Origin: Schistocephalus solidus
Taxonomy: Eukaryota > Platyhelminthes > Cestoda > Diphyllobothriidea > Diphyllobothriidae
Reading direction: 5' to 3'
NCBI GenBank assembly: GCA_017591395.1
Contig: WEDG01001284.1
Span: forward strand, 1-64,000
DNA length: 64,000 nucleotides
Within the stretch, counting starts at the first letter, position 1, and each line of letters starts with the position of its first letter. A program made the translations under genes and the position numbers. The notes below the pieces were generated by a model, which saw only the letters and a program-made list of their open reading frames with translations, did no database searches and had not been told where the DNA came from. Shown piece after piece: positions 12,501-23,134 of this stretch.

Positions 12501-15500
12501 TAATATGATAATAGAGTGTGGCTCACAGATCTGCTTAAGGCACATGAATGTTTTGTTGTGCCTTGGAGCTCAGACTAGAGCCCTCGCAGGCGGTCGCATA
12601 GCAACGTGTAGCATATGTTGAAATGGAACCGACAAAGACAAGGGAGACCGGAATGGCCATTTCTGGCTTATTAGCCGCCATCAGCCAGTCAACTCAATCC
12701 CAATTGCGGAACACCTGAGATTCGAACCCGCGATCTTTGCTAATTGGGTTGAACGCTCGACCATTGAGCCACGGGCTCGTTGATTTGTCGGTTGCGATCT
12801 GTAATATGCTGATAGAGTGTGGCTCACGGATCTGCTTAAGGCACATGCATGTTCCGTTGTGCCTTGCAGCTCAGACTAGAGCCCTCGCAAGCGGTCGCAT
12901 AGCGACGTGTAGTAAATGAAGAAATGGAACCGACACAGACAAGAGAGACCGGAATGGACATTTCTGGCTTAGTATTAGTCAGCAGCCAGTCATACCCAAT
13001 CCCAAGTGTGTAACACCTGAGATTCTAACCCGCGACCTGTGGTAATTGAGTCCAAAGCTCTACCATTGAGCCACGGGCTCGTTCTTTTGTCGGTTTCGAT
13101 CGGTAATATGATGATAGAGTGTGGCTCATAGATCTGATAAGGCACATGAATGTTCCGTTGTGCCTTGGAGCTCAGACTAGAGCCCTCGCAGGCGGTCGCA
13201 TAGCGACGTGTAGCAAATGACGAAATGGAACCGACAAAGACAAGGGAGACCGGAATGAACATTTCTGGCTTAGTAGTCGTCATCAGCCAGTCATACCCAA
13301 TCCCAAGTGTGTAACATCTGAGATTCGAACCCGCGACCTTTGGTAATTGAGTCCAATGCTCTACCGTTGAGCCACGGGCTCGTTCTTTTGTCGGTTGCGA
13401 TCGGAAATATGATAACAGTGTGTGGTTCACAGATCTGCTTAAGGCACATGAATGTTTTGTTGTGCCTTGGAGCTCAGACTAGAGCCCTCGCAGGCGGTCG
13501 CATAGCGACGTGTAGCATATGTTGAAATGGAACCGACAAAGACAAGGGAGACCGGAATGGCCATTTCTGGCTTATTAACCGTCATCAGCCTGTCATACTT
13601 AATCCCAAGTGCGGACCGCCTGAGATTCAAACCCACGACCTTTGGTAATTGTGTCGAACGCTCGATCATTGAGCCACGGGCTCGTTGTTTTGTCGGTTGC
13701 GATCGGGAATATGATGATAGTGTGTGGCTTACCGATCTGCTAAAGGCACATGAATGTTCCGTTGTGCCTTGGAGCTCAGATTAGTGCCCTCGCAGGCGGT
13801 CGCATAGCGACGTTTAGCATATGATGAAATGGAACCGACAAAGACCAGTGAGTAAGGAATGACCAAATCTAGCTTACTTACCGTCATCAGCCAGTCATAC
13901 CCAATCCCAAGTGTGAAACACCTGAGATTTGAACCCGCGACCATTGGAAATTGAGTCCGACGCTCTGCCATTGAGCCACGGGCTCGTTGATTTGTCGGTT
14001 GCGATCGGGAATATGATGATAGAGTGTGGCTCCACCGATCTGCTTAAGGCACATGAATGTTCCGTTGTGCCTTGGAGCTCAGACAGAGCCCTCGCAGGCG
14101 GTCGCATAGCGACGTGTAGCAAATGACGAAATGGAACCGACAACGACAAGGGGAGACCGGAATGGACATTTCTGGCTTAGTAGCCGTCATCAGCCAGTCA
14201 TATCCAATCCTAAGTGTGTAACCCCGGCGATTCGATCCCGCGACCTTTTGTAATTGAGTCCAACGCTCTACCATTGAGCCACGGTTGCGATCGGGAATAT
14301 GATGATAGAGTGTGGCTCACAGATCTGCTTAAGGAACATGAATGTTCCGTTGTGCCTTGGAGCTCAGACTAGAGCCCTCGCAGGCGGTCGCATAGCGACG
14401 TGTAGCATATGTTGAAATGGAACCGACAAAGACAAGGGAGACCGGAATGGCCATTTCTGGCTTATTAGCCGTCATCAGCCAGTCATACTCAATCCCAAGT
14501 GCGGAACACCTGAGATTCGAACCCGCGACCTTTGGTTATTTGGTCGAACGCTCGACCATTGAGCCACGGGCTCCTTGTTTTATCGGTTGCGATCGGGAAT
14601 ATGATGATAGTGTGTGGCTCACCGATCTGCCTAAGGAACATGCATGTTCTGTTGTGCCTTGGAGCTCAGACTAGAGCCCTCGCAGGCGGTCGCATAGCGA
14701 CGTGTAGCATACGATGAAATGGAACCGACAACGACAAGGGAGACCAGAATGGTCATTTCTGGCTTATTAGCCTTCATCAGCCAGTCATACTCAATCCCAA
14801 GTGTGGAACACCTGAGATTCGAACCCGCGACCATTGGAAATTGAGTCGAACGCTCTACCATTGAGCCACGGGCTCGTTGTTTTGTCGGTTGCGATCGGGA
14901 ATATGATGATAGAGTGTGGCTCACAGATCTGCTTAAGGCACATGCATGTTTTGTTTGACCTTGGAGCTTAGACAAGAGAGCTCGCAGGCGGTCACATAGC
15001 GACGTGTAGCATATGATGAAATGGAACCAACAAAGACAAGGGAGACCGGAATGGCCATTTCTGGCTAATTAGCCAGCATCTGCCAGTCATACCAAATCCC
15101 AAGCGTGGAACACCTGAGATTCGAACCCGCAACCTTTGATAATTGAGTCGAACGCTCTACCATTGAGCCACGGGCTCGTTGTTTTGTCGGTTGCGATCGG
15201 GAATATGATGATAGTGTGTGGCTTACCAATCAGATTAAGGCACATGTAGGCTCCGTTGTGGCTAGGAGCTCAGACCAGAGACCTCGTAGGCGGTCGCATA
15301 GCGACATGTAGCATATAATGAAATGGAAACGACAAAGAAAAGGTAGACTGGAAAGGACATTTCTGGTTTATTATGCGTCATCAGCCAGTCATACTCAATC
15401 CCAAGTGTGGGACACATGAGATTCGAGCCCGCGACCTTTGGAAATTAAGTCGAATGCTCTACCATTGAGCCACGGGCTCGTTGTTTTGTCGGTTGCGATT

Positions 15501-16860
15501 GGTAATATGATGATAGTGTGTGGCTTACCGATCTGCTTCAGGCACATGCATGTTCCGTTGTGCCTTGGAGCTCAGACTAGAGCCCTTGCATACGGTCGCC
15601 TAGCGACGTGAAGCATATGATGAAATGAAAACGACAAAGAAAAGGGAGACTGGAATGGCCATTTCTGGCTTATTAGCCGTCATCAGCCAGTCATACTCAA
15701 TCCCAAGTGTGGAAAACCTGAGATTCGAACCCGCAACCTTTGGTAATTTGAGTCGAACGCTCTACCATTGAGCCACGGGCTCGTTGTTTTGTCGGTTGCG
15801 ATCGGAAATATGATGATAGTGTGTGGCTCACCGATCTGCTTAAGGAACATGCATGTTCCGTTGTGCCTTGGAGCTCAGACTAGAGCCCTCGCCGGCGGTC
15901 GCATAGCGACGTGTAGCATATGATGAAATGGAACCGACAAAGACAAGGGAAGACCGAATGGCCATTTCTGGCTTTTTGAGCCGTCATCAGCCAGTCATAC
16001 CCAATCCCAAGTGTGGAAACACCTGAGATTCGAACCCGCGACCTTTGGTAATTGAGTCGAACGCTCTACCATTGAGCCACGGGCTCGTTGTTTTGTCGGT
16101 TGCGATCGGGAATATGATGATAGTGTGTGGCTCACCGATCTGCTTTAAGGAACATGCATGTTCCGTTGTGCCTTGGAGCTCAGACTAGAGCCCTCGCAGG
16201 CGGTCGCATAGCGACGTGTAGCATATGATGAAATGGAACCGACAAAGACAAGGGAGACCGGAATGGCCATTTCTGGCTTATTAGCCGTCATCAGCCCGTC
16301 ATACTCAATCCCAAGAGTGCAAAACCTGAGATTCGAACCCGCAACCTTTGGTAATTGAGTCTAACGCTCTATCATTGAGCCACAGGCTCGTTGTTTTGTC
16401 GGTTGCGATCGGGAATATGATGATAGTGTGTGGCTCACCGATCTGCTTTAAGGAACATGCATGTTCCGTTGTGCCTTGGATTTCAGACTAGAGCCCTCGC
16501 CGGCGGTCACATAGCGACGTATAGCATATGATGAAATGGAACCGACAAAGACAAGGGAGACTAGAATGGCCATTTCTGGCGTTTTATCCGTCATCCGCCA
16601 GTCATACCCAATCCCAAGTGTGGTACACCTGAGATTCAAACCCGCGACCTTTGGTAATTGAGTCGAACGCTCGACCATTGAGCCACGGGCTCGTTGTTTT
16701 GTCGGTTGCGATCGGGAATATGATGATAGTGTGGGGCTCACCGATCTGCCTAAGGAACATGCATGTTCCGTTGTGCCTTGGAGCTCAGACTAGAGCCCTC
16801 GCAGGCGGTCGCATAGCGACGTGTAGCATATGATGAAATGGAACCGACAAAGACAAGGGA

Positions 16861-16905
16861 GACCGGAATGGCCATTTCTGGCTTATTAGCCGTCATCAGC
16901 CAGTC
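16861..16905 (-). ncRNA. Representative SatA hammerhead-ribozyme-like motif
   Basis: On the minus strand this reads stem I GACTGG, core CTGATGA (16,893-16,899), C, stem II GGCT-loop AATA-AGCC, A, core GAAA (16,875-16,878), helix III (from the last A of GAAA) ATGGCCAT, T, then stem I CCGGTC. Stem I pairs 6 of 6 with one G-U wobble and could continue as GGG/CCC past a small internal bulge, a typical hammerhead layout. Predicted cleavage is after ATT, between 16,867 and 16,866. Departures from the textbook core are a C/A mismatch where a G-C pair closes stem II, and helix III being a loopless palindrome that would pair between two monomers. About 42 of ~56 monomers keep CTGATGA. Stem II arms are conserved while its loop varies (AATA, ACTA, CATA). 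Activity is inferred. Confidence 0.6.
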
Positions 16906-16937
16906 ATACCCAATCCCAAAGTGTGGAACACCTGAGA

Positions 16938-16996
16938 TTTGAACCCGCGACCTTTGGTAATTGAGTCGAACGCTCTACCATTGAGCCACGGGCTCG
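16938..16996 (-). promoter_or_regulatory. tRNA-like internal Pol III promoter (representative SatA copy)
   Basis: On the minus strand the head of each monomer reads like the 5' part of a tRNA. It has a D-arm GCTC-AATGGTA-GAGC containing an A-box match (TGGCTCAATGG), and a T-arm with B-box match GGTTCGAATC in most copies (this copy has GGTTCAAATC). The anticodon arm does not pair, so this is a tRNA-derived promoter and not a functional tRNA. It lies directly upstream of the hammerhead-like motif on the same strand. A Pol III transcript would therefore carry that motif. Confidence 0.7.
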
Positions 16997-18455
16997 TTGT
17001 TTTGTCGGTTGCGATCGGGAATATGATGATAGCATGTGGCTCACCGGTCTGCTTAAGGAACATGCATGTTCCATTGTGCTTTGGAGCTCAGCGTAGAGCC
17101 CTCGCAGGCGGTCGCATAGCGACATGTAGCATATGATGAAATGGAACCGACAAAGACAAGGGAGACCGGAATGGCCATTTCTGGCTTATGAGCCGTCATC
17201 AGCCAGTCATACCCAAATCCCAAAGTGTGGAAACACCTGAGATTCGAAACCCGCGACCTTTGGTAATTGAGTCGAACGCTCTACCATTGAGCCACGGGCT
17301 CGTTGTATGTCGTTTTCGACCGGAAATATGATGATTGTGTGTGGCTCACCGATCTGCTTAAGGAACATGCATGTTCCTTTGAGCCTTGGAGCTCAGAGTA
17401 GAGCCCTCGCAGGCGGTCGCATAGCGACGTGTAGCATATGATGAAATGGAACCGACAAAGACAAGGGAGACCGGAATGGCCATTTCTGGCTTATTAGCCG
17501 TCATCAGCCAGTCATACCAAATCCAAAGTGTGGAAAACCTGATATTTGAACCCGCGACCTTTGGTTATTGAGTCGAACGCTCTACCATTGAGCCACGGGC
17601 TCGTTGTTTTGTCGGTTGCGATCGGGAATATGATGATAGTGTGTGGCTCACCGATCTCGCTTAAGGAACATGCATGTTCCGTTCGCCCTTGGAGCTCAGA
17701 CTAGAGCCCTCGCAGGCGGTCGCATAGCGACGTGTAGCATATGATGAAATGGAACCGACAAAGACAAGGGAGACCGGAATGGCCATTTCTGGCTTATTAG
17801 CCGTCATCAGCCAGTCATACCCAATCCCAAGTGTTGCACACCTGGGATTCGAACCCGCGACCTTTGGTATTGGAGTCGAACGCTCTACCATTGAGCCACG
17901 GGCTCGTTGTTTTGTCGGTTGCGATCGGGAATATGATGAAAGTGTGTGGCTCACCGATCTGCTTAAGGAACATGCATGTTTCGTTGAGCCTTGGAGCTCA
18001 GAGTAGAGCCCTCGCAGGCGGTCGCATAGCGACGTGTAGCATATGATGAAATGGAACCGACAAAGACATGGGAGACCGGAATGGCCATTTCTGGCTTATG
18101 AGCTGTCATCAGCCAGTCATAGCAAATCCCAAGTTTGGAACACCTGAGATTCGAACCCGCGACCTTTGGTAATTGAGTCGAACGCTCTACCATTGAGCCA
18201 CGGGCTCGTTGTTTTGTCGGTTGCGATCGGGAATATGATGATAGTGTGTGGCTCACCGATCTGCTTAAGGAACATGCATGTTCCGTTGTGCCCTTGGAGC
18301 TCAGACTAGAGCCCTCGCAAGCAGTCGCATAGCGACGTGTAGCATATGATGGAATGGAACCGACAAAGACAAGGGAGACCGGAATGGCCATTTCTGGCTT
18401 ATTAGCCGTCATCAGCCATGATCATACCCAATCCCAAGTGTGGCACACCTGGGAT

Positions 18456-18785
18456 TCCGGTCTCCCTTGTCATTTTCGCATCCATCCCATCATATGCTAC
18501 ACGTCGCTATGGGACCACCTGCAAGGGCTCCAGTCTGAGCTCCAGGGCACAACGGAACATGCATGTTCCTTAAGCTGATCGGTGTTCCCACACTATCATC
18601 ATATTCCCGATCCCAACCGACAAAACAACGAGCCCGTGGCTCACTTGTAGAGCGTTCAACTCAAATACCAAAGGTCGCGGGTTCGAAACCCAGGTTTGCC
18701 ACACTTGGGATTGGGTATGACTGACTGATGACGGCTAATTAGCCAGAAATTGCCATTCCGGTCTCCCTTGTCTTCGTCGGTTCCA
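18456..18785 (+). repeat. Inverted SatA monomer closing the array
   Basis: The array flips orientation inside the motif GGGATTCC at about 18,455. The next ~330 bp are one monomer on the plus strand plus the first ~27 bases of another, ending at a (TA)n tract (18,786-18,799). The inverted copy begins CCGGTCTCCC, the base predicted to follow hammerhead cleavage, although ATTC microhomology blurs the junction by up to four bases. Its own hammerhead-like motif is at 18,719-18,763 with an intact CTGATGA and GAAA, but stem I has a terminal A/C mismatch and the helix III palindrome is broken. Confidence 0.85.
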
Positions 18786-18793
18786 TATATATA

Positions 18794-19490
18794 TATATGG
18801 CAAAGACGTTATACCTTACTTCCGACATCGGTACTAGCTAAAAGCCCAGACACGTGTTTTTCCGATGTTTCTGTTGCTGCGTGACACAGCAACGAGGGGT
18901 ATGGCTCCTCAGTGGCTCCCCCAGCGTTCTCTATGCCGTTACTGGTAGATGTACTCCAGAGAATAATCGGGGAATTAATTTCTGAGATTATTTAGTGCAG
19001 GACATGGAGTCAGGTGATTCGGACAGGAATTTTTAGGGTCAGACCCAAAATTTCAATGAACATTTGGGTCGAAGACAATCAACTACTGAAATAACCACGT
19101 AATGCCCATACTACAAACTAGTTGTACTTCAAGTAGTATAAATCTTATATGGCTAAGACGTTATACCTTACTTCCGACATCGGTACTAGCTTAAAAGCCC
19201 AGACACGTGTTTTGCCGATGTTTCTGTTGCTGCGTGACACAGCAACGAGGGGTATGGCTCCTCAGTGGGTCCCCCAGCGTTCTCTATGCGGTTTCTGGCA
19301 TATGGACTCCAGAGAATAATCGATGAAATAATTTCTGAAATTATTAAGTGCAAGACATGGAGTCAAGTGATTCGGACATGACGTTTTTTAGGGTCAGACC
19401 CGAAATTTTAATCAACACTTGGGTCGAAGACTATCAACCACTGTGGAATAACCACGTAATGCCCATTCTACGAACAAATAATACTATATA
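18794..19490 (+). repeat. Family C repeat, tandem dimer of ~352 bp
   Basis: Two near-identical copies lie head-to-tail (about 18,794-19,146 and 19,147-19,490). Both contain AAGACGTTATACC, AAAGCCCAGACACGTGTTTT, CAGCAACGAGGGGTATGG and a TTGGGTCGAAGAC block. No open frame or tRNA-like head is seen. The dimer lies between (TA)n tracts. Older copies occur at 30.2, 35.7, 36.3, 36.75 (minus) and 45.75 kb (minus). Confidence 0.8.
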
Positions 19491-19503
19491 TATATATATA
19501 TTT

Positions 19504-19575
19504 ACACAATAAAGCTCCATTTCCCATAGAACGTATTCAACTTCAACTTTATTTCTTGGGATGCCTTCTTTTTCA
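19504..19575 (+). repeat. PLE tail-like scrap between (TA)n tracts
   Basis: The segment reads TAAAGCTCCATTTCCC then CTTGGGATGCC, and resembles the region just downstream of the PLE1 hammerhead (56,601-56,675: TAAAACTCCATTTCCC and CTCGGGATGC). It begins TTT-ACACAA, matching the position of the PLE1 predicted cleavage site (TTT-ACGAG). (TA)n lies on both sides (19,484-19,500 and about 19,577-19,621). Confidence 0.55.
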
Positions 19576-19576
19576 C

Positions 19577-19616
<40 letters not shown>

Positions 19617-19623
19617 TATATGT

Positions 19624-20212
19624 TATGAGTGTAGAAGTACTAGTTAGGGGTAGCACCACACAGACAGCATTTGGTCACTCCATTTGTCTCCGCAGGTGGT
19701 GTATGATCCTGTGGCCGCCTCTAACTGGTACCCAACTCTCATCTTTAGCTCCTCGAAGTTGGGTTCTTCCCAGCGGCCACACCCCGGGTAACCGTCACGA
19801 TCGGCGGGCTAAACCGGGTGAGGGTCTCCGGTGTTGTGTGTGCCTCCACACCCGGTGTGTCTGACTCCCGAACTTCCCACCTCCCCCCTCTCAAAACGTC
19901 CTACGGTGGAGGCGACAGCAACCCGGGAGGCGGCCCAGGCTAACTCGGGTCGTTCTCCCACTAAAACAAAACCGTGACCCATAGTGGAGTTTGGTAGCCG
20001 TCTGGGATTTCCGAGCAGCCCTATTTAGGGACAGCACTGCTTGCCTCCTCGCGGTGGAAGGGGCTTGAAAGGTGCCCTAAACAAATGCTGGGTCTCACGT
20101 CTTCTGCAGCCGGCCGCGGCTGGCAGATTGCGAAATACGAAGTCATAAAACTCAAACAAACAACAATACCTACCGTCCCCATCCCCCTCGTCATACCCTC
20201 CAGGCTGCTCGG
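19624..20212 (+). other. LINE 5' leader
   Basis: This GC-rich leader has no long frame of its own. It runs from the (TA)n tract to the endonuclease start and contains CTCC- and CCCC-rich stretches. Translated frames such as 19,556-19,864 start inside the TA repeat and are not credible genes. I infer it is the untranslated leader of the LINE from its position. Confidence 0.5.
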
Positions 20213-21455
20213 GTGAGTCCACTCACACTAGCAGCCTGGAAAGTTCGTTCTCTTTTAGGCAATCTTAAAAGCAACCGACCGGAATCGAAGACGGCACTAG
20301 TCGCTCGGGAACTGGCGTGCTCCAAGGTTGACACGGCTGCTCTCAGCGAGACCCGATTCTCTGAGCAGGGTCAGCTGGAGGAGGTGGGTGCCGGCTACAC
20401 CTTCTTCTAGAGCGGCCGGCTTAAGACAGAGCGAGGCGACGATGGTGTTTCCTTCGCCATCCGGAACGACATCGTGGGACGCCTGCCCTGTCTGCCGCAG
20501 GGTATCAATGATCGCCTGATGAGCCTCCACCTGCCTCTTCGGGAAGACCAGTTCGCCACCATCATCAAGGCCTACGCTCCCCCAATGACGAGCTCTGATG
20601 TGGTGAAGGACAAATTCTACGAGGAGCTGCACACCCTGCTGGCGACTGTGCCGAAAGGGGACAAGTTAATTGTCCTTGGTGACTTCAATGCCCGCGTCGG
20701 GACGGACCACGCTGCCTGGCAGGGAGTGCTGGGTCCCCACGGTCTCGGTAGCTGTAACGATAACGGCCTCCTTCTTCTGCTCACGTGTGCAGAACACCGT
20801 CTCCTGTTGACCAACACCTTCTTCCGCCTTCCAACGCGGGATAAGGCCACGTGGATGCACCCTCGGTCGCGGCTCTGGAATCTGCTGGACTATGTTCTCG
20901 TCCGGAGGATAGATCGACAGGACGTGCTGGTAACCAAGGCGATCCGCGATGCCAATGGTTGGACAGCTCACCGCCTCGTCATCTCCCAAAGGAGGCTCCG
21001 ACTGCAACCCCGACGAAGGCCCCAAGGTAAGAGGCCGCCATGTAAGTTAAATACTCTTTTATTAAATTTGCCTGCTCACTGTTTTGAGTTCAGCAACCAA
21101 ATAACCGAGAAACTGGAGGACCTGCATGCTCCAGATGATAACGCTACCGTGGAGACACGATGGTGTCAACTGCGGAATGTCATTCAGTCCGCCGCCTTCG
21201 ATGTCCTCGGACGCGCACGCCATCGACACCAGGACTGGTTTGACGACAATGACGCCGACATCAGCAACTTACTCGCGGAGAAGAATGGACTACACAAAGC
21301 CTACATGGACCTTCGGACTGACACCATCAAAGCAGCCTATTTAAGATGCCGGCGCCTTGTACAGCAACGGCTGCGGGAGATGCAGGATGCCTGGATGATC
21401 CGAAAGGCTGAGGAAATCCAGGGGTATGCGGACCGCAATGAAATGAAAAACATTT
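20213..21455 (+). pseudogene. LINE APE-type endonuclease domain, broken
   Basis: This domain nicks target DNA to prime reverse transcription in the nucleus. It starts at the ATG at 20,213 (reads LAAWKVRSLLGN). It shows SETRF near 20,340, AYAPPMT near 20,572, the catalytic [15 protein letters not shown] near 20,672-20,715, [17 protein letters not shown] near 20,858-20,912, and the C-terminal WTAHRLVI near 20,960. Two defects are visible. A TAG stop at 20,408-20,410 follows GAGYTFF, where Trp would be expected. The usual Asp before the catalytic His reads Ala (TAH, not TDH). After 21,450 the frame slips, so the natural end is not intact. Confidence 0.85.
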
Positions 21456-23134
21456 CTAAGCCATCAAGGCCATCTACGGCCCGTGTATCAAGGGGTCCGC
21501 ACCGCTGCTCAGCTCTGACGGCACAACACTGCTGACAGAGTAATCGCAAATTCTGGGCCAAGCACTTTAGAAATGTCCTTAATTGCTCATCAGCCATCTC
21601 CGATGCTGCCATTGACCGGCTCGCTCAAGTGGACACAAAAAATGACCTGGATCTGCCGCCTTCCCTACCAGAATCCATCCGGGCCATGCAGCAGATTTCC
21701 AGCGGTAAAGCACCGGGATCCGATGCAATCCCACCGGAAGTCTACAAGCACGGTGGGCCCCGGCTGATGGCAGAACTCACAACACTCTTCCAGGAGATGT
21801 GGCGCCAAGGACAAGTTCCTCAGGATTTCAAAGACGCGACCATCGTCCATCTCTACAAACGGAAGGGGAACGGGCAACTCTGTGATAATCAGAGAGGCAT
21901 CTCGTTGCTCAACATCGCCGGGAAGATCTTAACCCGTATCCTTGTCAATCGTCTTAACGGTCTCCTAGAGCAGGGCCTGCTCCCGGAAAGCCAATGTGGC
22001 TTCCGCCGACACCGCGGAACAACCGATATGATCGTTTTCGCCCGCCAGCTACAAGAAAAGTGCCAGGAAATGCGAACTCACCTATACACTACCTTTGCAG
22101 ATCTAACGAAAGCCTTTGACACAGTGAATCGCGACGGACTGTGGACAGTCATGCAGAAATTTGGCAGTCTTGAGCGGTTCACGCACATGGTGCATCAGCT
22201 TCCTGACGGGATGACGGCGCGCGACACTGACAATGTGACGGTATCCGAAGCATTCGCAGTGACCAACGGAGTGAAGCAGGGCTGCGTATTGGCTCCCACC
22301 CTGTTCAGTCTCATGTTCTCGGCTATGCTGATGGACGCCTATCGTGATGAGCAGCCTGGGATCTGCATCGCCTACAGAACTGACGGGCACCTTCTCAACA
22401 GTTGGCGTATGCAGACTTCAACGCGCGTGTCTACGACTACAGTCCATGACTTGCTCTTCGCAGACGATTGCGCCCTTAACACCGTGACATAAGACGATAT
22501 GCAAAGGAGCATAGACCTCTTCGCCACAGGCTGCACCAATTTTGGATTAATAATCAGTACAGCCAAAACGGTTGTCATGCACCAGCCGCCACCCAGCGCG
22601 GAATACAATGCTCCTCGAATCAATGTCAACGGTGCTCAACTCAAAAACGTGGAAAACGTCGCTTATCTAGGAAGTACGATGTCGCGCAACACGAGAATCG
22701 ATGACGAGGTTGCCCAACGGATCTCCAAAGCTTGTCAGGCCTTCGGCCGGCTGCAGGCCTCCGTGTGGAATCGCCACGGTATTCATTTGAACACCAAACT
22801 GAAGATGTACAAGGCCGTCGTCTTGACGACACTCCTTTACGGAGCGGAAACCTGGACCGTCTACTCAAACCAAGCCAGGAACCTGAATCACTTTCATCTC
22901 AGCTGCCTCCGCAGAATACTGAAGCTGAGATGGCAAGACAGGATCCCGGACATGGAAGTCCTGGAGCGGATCGGAATCCTCAGCATCCATGCCATGCTGA
23001 GGCAAATGTAACTGCGATGGAGCGGCCACTTGGTAAGAATGGATGACGAGCGACTACCCAAACGACTTTTCTACGGAGATGTCACTACGGGTGCTCGCCG
23101 ACAGGGAGGTCAAAAACGATGCTAAAAGGACACT
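21456..23134 (+). pseudogene. LINE reverse transcriptase with thumb-like region, broken
   Basis: This domain would copy element RNA into DNA at the nicked target. In order: SSGKAPGSDAIPPEVYK near 21,700; GISLLNIAGKILTRILVNRL near 21,897; motif A FADLTKAFDTVNRDGLW near 22,096; motif B NGVKQGCVLAPTLFSLMF near 22,266; motif C LFADDCALN with GCA-GAC-GAT at 22,460-22,468. A thumb-like region follows, with YLGSTMSRN and [11 protein letters not shown] near 22,660-22,865 and [18 protein letters not shown] near 22,890. Defects are a frame slip at 21,455-21,540, a TAA at 22,490 just after motif C, TAA at 23,009 and TAA at 23,123. The catalytic Asp pair is preserved. Confidence 0.88.

Larger units (their letters stand above)
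1748..18455 (-). repeat. SatA: ~302-bp tandem satellite array, ~56 monomers
   Basis: The same ~302-bp unit recurs head-to-tail for 16.7 kb; by eye I count about 56 copies of its central TCATCAG block. Orientation is given as minus because the unit makes sense on that strand. Read that way it has hairpin GTCGCTATGCGAC, perfect palindrome GGAACATGCATGTTCC, a tRNA-like head (A box near GGCTCAATGGTAGAGC, B box GGTTCGAATC), then a hammerhead-like motif. Monomers near 14-18.4 kb are close to one consensus, while those at 1.7-13.5 kb are more diverged. The many 60-150 codon open frames in the array are by-products of the 302-bp period and are not genes. Related single copies occur at 31.3, 35.2, 47.7, 48.9 and 61-62 kb, so the unit is also a dispersed SINE-like element. 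Confidence 0.95.

Noticed and set aside
16929..17000. A tandem tRNA gene cluster in SatA
   Set aside because: D-arm and T-arm match, but the anticodon arm does not pair and no acceptor stem closes. The units are tRNA-derived promoters and not tRNA genes.
1748..18455. CRISPR array
   Set aside because: The unit is ~302 bp with no short repeat/spacer alternation, and the context is eukaryotic retroelements.
1818..18578. Dozens of 60-156 codon open frames across the array with similar wording (e.g. VERSTQFPKVAGSNLRCSTLG)
   Set aside because: They recur every 302 bp on both strands and overlap the tRNA-like and ribozyme-like parts. They are translations of the satellite, broken by any indel, with no independent coding evidence.
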